In this document: positions 61,539 through 64,000 of the stretch, piece after piece
Position numbering within the stretch: position 1 is the first letter of the stretch
Layout of the letters: every line of letters begins with the position of its first letter
From: Achromobacter anxifer
GTDB taxonomy: Bacteria > Pseudomonadota > Gammaproteobacteria > Burkholderiales > Burkholderiaceae_B
Direction: 5' to 3'
Assembly: GCF_903652925.1 (NCBI RefSeq)
Contig: NZ_CAHLAR010000010.1
Coordinates: 62,001 to 126,000 of the forward strand
DNA length: 64,000 nt
Made by a program: the position numbers and the translations under genes
The notes under the pieces: model-generated
Seen by the model: only the letters and a program-made list of their open reading frames with translations
Databases searched by the model: none
What the model was told of the DNA's origin: nothing

Positions 61539-61973
61539 ATGGCGCAAAACATACTGGTATTGCATGGCCCGAATCTGAACCTGCTCGGCACCCGAGAACC
61601 TCACATCTACGGCAGCCTCACGCTGCAACAGATCAACGAGGGGCTCGAGCTGCTCGCAGGCGAACTGGGCGCCACGCTGACAGCGTGGCAAGGCAATCAC
61701 GAAGGCGCGCTGGTTGACCGCATTCAGGCGGCCCGGCAAGACGGCACGGACTTCATCATCATCAACGCGGCGGCATATACGCACACCAGCGTCGCAATTC
61801 GCGATGCGCTGGCTGGGGTCGCGATCCCATTTATTGAAGTACATTTGTCCAATCTGTATAAGCGAGAGCCTTTCAGGCATCACTCTTATCTGTCCGACTT
61901 GGCGGTGGGCCTGATCAGCGGCCTGGGCGCGGACGGCTACGAGGCGGCTTTGCGCTACGCAGTGCGGCACTGA
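61539..61973 (+). CDS. aroQ: Type II 3-dehydroquinate dehydratase
   Basis: A 144-residue enzyme that dehydrates 3-dehydroquinate to 3-dehydroshikimate. [17 protein letters not shown] contains the flexible loop Arg and catalytic Tyr; [32 protein letters not shown] and the catalytic His are conserved. ATG 61539 starts [12 protein letters not shown]. It is upstream of accB, the usual order aroQ-accB-accC in proteobacteria. Confidence 0.96.
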   Translation: MAQNILVLHGPNLNLLGTREPHIYGSLTLQQINEGLELLAGELGATLTAWQGNHEGALVDRIQAARQDGTDFIIINAAAYTHTSVAIRDALAGVAIPFIEVHLSNLYKREPFRHHSYLSDLAVGLISGLGADGYEAALRYAVRH

Positions 61974-62060
61974 TCTCGCACCAACTCACGGCATTTACAT
62001 CTTATACGGCACGGACCCGACGAAGGGACGTTGCCGACACTATCTCGGGAAGCAGCTTCT

Positions 62061-62519
62061 ATGGACCTCCGAAAACTCAAAACCCTGATCGACCTGGTGG
62101 CTGAATCGGGTATCGCCGAGCTGGAAATCACCGAAGGCGAAGGCAAGGTGAGGATCGTCAAGTTCTCGCAGACCTTGCAGCCGGTCGCCTACCACCACCC
62201 CGAAGCCGGCGTGCCGGTCGCGCCGATGGCCCAGGCCGTTGCTCCGGCCGCTCCCGCCGCCGCGGAAGCCGCGCCGGTGATCCAGGGCCATGTCGTGAAG
62301 GCTCCGATGGTCGGCACGTTCTACCGCGCGCCGAACCCGGGCGCCGCCCCGTTCATCGACGTCGGCGCCACCGTCAAGGAAGGCGACCCGCTGTGCATCA
62401 TTGAAGCCATGAAGCTGCTCAATGAGATCGAAGCCGACAAGTCCGGCGTCATCAAAGAAATCCTGGTCGAAAACGGCGAGCCCGTCGAGTACGGTCAACC
62501 CCTGTTCGTCATTGGCTGA
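62061..62519 (+). CDS. accB: Acetyl-CoA carboxylase biotin carboxyl carrier protein
   Basis: A 152-residue BCCP. An N-terminal dimerisation region is followed by an Ala/Pro-rich linker (about 52-72) and the biotinyl domain, with the biotinylated K118 in [12 protein letters not shown] and the thumb-like [18 protein letters not shown]. It carries CO2 between AccC and the carboxyltransferase AccAD for fatty-acid synthesis. 9 nt before accC. Confidence 0.97.
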   Translation: MDLRKLKTLIDLVAESGIAELEITEGEGKVRIVKFSQTLQPVAYHHPEAGVPVAPMAQAVAPAAPAAAEAAPVIQGHVVKAPMVGTFYRAPNPGAAPFIDVGATVKEGDPLCIIEAMKLLNEIEADKSGVIKEILVENGEPVEYGQPLFVIG

Positions 62520-62528
62520 TAGCTGAAA

Positions 62529-63875
62529 ATGTTCGAAAAAATCCTGATCGCCAATCGGGGCGAAATCGCCCTGCGCATTCAGCGCGCTTGCCGCGAGCTG
62601 GGCATCAAGACCGTGGTGGTGCACTCCGAGGCCGACCGCGAAGCCAAGTACGTGCGCCTGGCCGATGAATCGGTGTGCATCGGGCCCGCGCCGTCGCGTG
62701 AAAGCTACCTGAACATGCCGGCCATCATTTCGGCGGCCGAAGTCACGGACTCCGAGGCAATCCACCCGGGTTACGGGTTCTTGTCCGAAAATGCCGACTT
62801 CGCCGATCGCGTCGAAAAGAGCGGCTTTGTCTTCATCGGTCCGCGTCCCGACACCATCCGCCTGATGGGCGACAAGGTCAGCGCCAAGCGCGCCATGATC
62901 GAAGCCGGCGTGCCGGTGGTGCCGGGTTCGGAAGGCGCGTTGCCCGACGATCCGCAGGAAATCATCCGCATTGCGCGCGAGGTCGGCTATCCGGTCATCA
63001 TCAAGGCGGCAGGCGGCGGCGGTGGCCGCGGCATGCGCGTGGTGTACACCGAGGCCGCGCTGCTGAACGCCGTCACGATGACGCGTTCCGAAGCGGGCGC
63101 CGCGTTCAACAATCCGGAAGTCTATATGGAGAAGTTCCTTGAGAACCCGCGCCATATCGAAATCCAGGTGTTGGCCGACGGCGGCCGCAACGCGGTCTGG
63201 CTGGGCGAGCGCGACTGCTCCATGCAGCGCCGCCACCAGAAGGTCATCGAGGAAGCGCCGGCCCCTGGCATCGCGCGCCGCCTGATCGAGCGCATCGGCG
63301 ACCGTTGCGCCGACGCTTGCCGCAAGATGGGCTACCGCGGCGCGGGCACGTTCGAGTTCCTGTATGAAAACGGCGAGTTCTATTTCATCGAAATGAACAC
63401 CCGCATCCAGGTCGAACACCCCGTCACCGAACTGATCACCGGCATCGACCTGGTCCAGCAGCAGATCCTGATCGCCGCCGGCGAGAAGTTCACGCTGCGC
63501 CAGCGCGACATCGAATTCAAGGGCCACGCGATCGAATGCCGCATCAACGCGGAAGATCCGTTCCGCTTCGTGCCCAGTCCCGGCCGCATCACCAACTGGC
63601 ATACGCCGGGCGGTCCGGGCGTGCGCATCGATTCGCACGCGTTCAACGGCTATTTCGTGCCGCCGAACTACGACTCGATGATCGCCAAGGTCATTACCTA
63701 CGGCGATACGCGCGACCAGGCGTTGGCCCGCATGCGCACCGCGCTGTCGGAAATGGTGGTGGAAGGCATTTCCACCAACATCCCGCTGCATCGTGAAATG
63801 CTGCAGGATGCCCGCTTCATCGAAGGCGGCACCAGCATCCACTACCTGGAACACAAGTTGGCGCAGCGTCCCTGA
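62529..63875 (+). CDS. accC: Acetyl-CoA carboxylase biotin carboxylase subunit
   Basis: A 448-residue ATP-grasp enzyme that carboxylates the biotin on AccB with bicarbonate and [20 protein letters not shown] is the standard start. [14 protein letters not shown] is the ATP lid, [30 protein letters not shown] and [14 protein letters not shown] are active-site blocks. Followed by a terminator-like hairpin and then prmA. Confidence 0.98.
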   Translation: MFEKILIANRGEIALRIQRACRELGIKTVVVHSEADREAKYVRLADESVCIGPAPSRESYLNMPAIISAAEVTDSEAIHPGYGFLSENADFADRVEKSGFVFIGPRPDTIRLMGDKVSAKRAMIEAGVPVVPGSEGALPDDPQEIIRIAREVGYPVIIKAAGGGGGRGMRVVYTEAALLNAVTMTRSEAGAAFNNPEVYMEKFLENPRHIEIQVLADGGRNAVWLGERDCSMQRRHQKVIEEAPAPGIARRLIERIGDRCADACRKMGYRGAGTFEFLYENGEFYFIEMNTRIQVEHPVTELITGIDLVQQQILIAAGEKFTLRQRDIEFKGHAIECRINAEDPFRFVPSPGRITNWHTPGGPGVRIDSHAFNGYFVPPNYDSMIAKVITYGDTRDQALARMRTALSEMVVEGISTNIPLHREMLQDARFIEGGTSIHYLEHKLAQRP

Positions 63876-63883
63876 GCCGCGAT

Positions 63884-63920
63884 CCGGGGCTTTGGCCCCG
63901 GGCCGTTCCTGTTTTGTTTT
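63884..63920 (+). terminator. Rho-independent terminator after accC
   Basis: CCGGGGC-TTTG-GCCCCGG (63884-63901) starts 8 nt past the accC stop and is followed by GCCGTTCCTGTTTTGTTTT. The T-run is a little distant from the stem, but the arrangement is a credible terminator of the aroQ-accB-accC run. Confidence 0.65.
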
Positions 63921-63927
63921 ACGGTCG

Positions 63928-63957
63928 AACGGGCCGCGGCGCAAGCCGCGGCCCGTT
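63928..63957 (+). other. 12-bp hairpin in the accC-prmA gap
   Basis: AACGGGCCGCGG (63928-63939) and CCGCGGCCCGTT (63946-63957) are perfectly complementary with a 6-nt loop, ending 20 nt before the prmA ATG. It could act on prmA mRNA translation or be a second terminator. There is no T-run. Confidence 0.5.
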
Positions 63958-63977
63958 GGCCAGATGGAAGAATAATC

Positions 63978-64000
63978 ATGCGTGAACTCGTGCTCCATTG
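63978..64000 (+). CDS. prmA: Start of ribosomal protein L11 methyltransferase (cut by window end)
   Basis: ATG 63978 opens MRELVLH, matching the beginning of PrmA in related beta-proteobacteria, and prmA commonly follows accC. GGAAGAA lies about 7 nt upstream. Only seven codons are seen, so the call depends mainly on gene order. Confidence 0.65.

Overview
High-GC (about two-thirds G+C), gene-dense chromosomal DNA from a betaproteobacterium of the family Alcaligenaceae, most likely Achromobacter or a close relative of Bordetella. The grounds are several LivFGHM-type amino-acid importers, the accB-accC-prmA run, a common Burkholderiales intergenic repeat near 14.9 kb, and overall protein similarity. 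No rRNA, tRNA, CRISPR, phage or insertion-sequence genes were seen.

Layout. 0-5.1 kb: branched-chain amino-acid/amide ABC importer (SBP partial, LysR regulator, two permeases, two ATPases). 5.1-13.6 kb: XRE-type membrane protein, VapBC-like toxin-antitoxin pair, LtrA-family protein, MutT-TMP synthase fusion, DUF815 ATPase, argJ, an unknown membrane protein, MarR regulator and alpha/beta hydrolase. 13.7-18.5 kb: second complete Liv importer. 18.8-25.1 kb: siaABCD signalling operon plus an abutting PAS-PAS-GAF-GGDEF-EAL protein. 25.5-32.6 kb: AraC regulator divergent from a catabolic operon (orphan SBP, dienelactone hydrolase-SnoaL fusion, Rieske dioxygenase alpha and beta, isochorismatase-like protein, SDR). 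32.6-42.5 kb: FapA-like protein, lytic transglycosylase, hemL-thiE-thiD-like, rubredoxin, yqgE-ruvX, a pyrB-pyrC' pair that has lost its catalytic residues, and plsC. 43.6-52.5 kb: apaH-lptG, mtgA-aroE-tonB-like, and an Fbp/Afu-like ABC importer. 52.6-55.8 kb: a histidine kinase fused to a periplasmic substrate-binding domain, and its response regulator. 56.8-64 kb: RNase II-like exonuclease, YqiA esterase, mpl, TlpA thioredoxin, aroQ, accB, accC and the first codons of prmA.

The most unusual signal is non-coding. The three longest gene-free stretches (25.14-25.53, 42.55-43.60 and 55.78-56.84 kb) carry five copies of a 164-165-nt element. Each copy has outer arms of 31-33 nt that pair with each other perfectly or nearly so, but the arm sequence differs from copy to copy. 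The arms enclose a conserved core with one invariant 9-bp hairpin and one small covarying hairpin. At a fixed distance follows a GGCCGC-loop-GCGGCC hairpin whose flanking stem also changes in a compensated way, and then a third hairpin with GGTGGCGCGC arms. The half-unit is about 412 nt, and three copies have nearly identical internal spacing (62 nt, then 91-92 nt). I do not recognise this family.

Functional links: three related amino-acid-type SBPs serve two complete Liv transporters, so the orphan SBP of the catabolic operon probably borrows permeases encoded elsewhere. The kinase-SBP fusion lies beside an ABC importer whose free SBP is homologous to the fused domain, which suggests direct sensing of the imported ligand. 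The sia genes and the fifth gene together offer both synthesis and breakdown of c-di-GMP.
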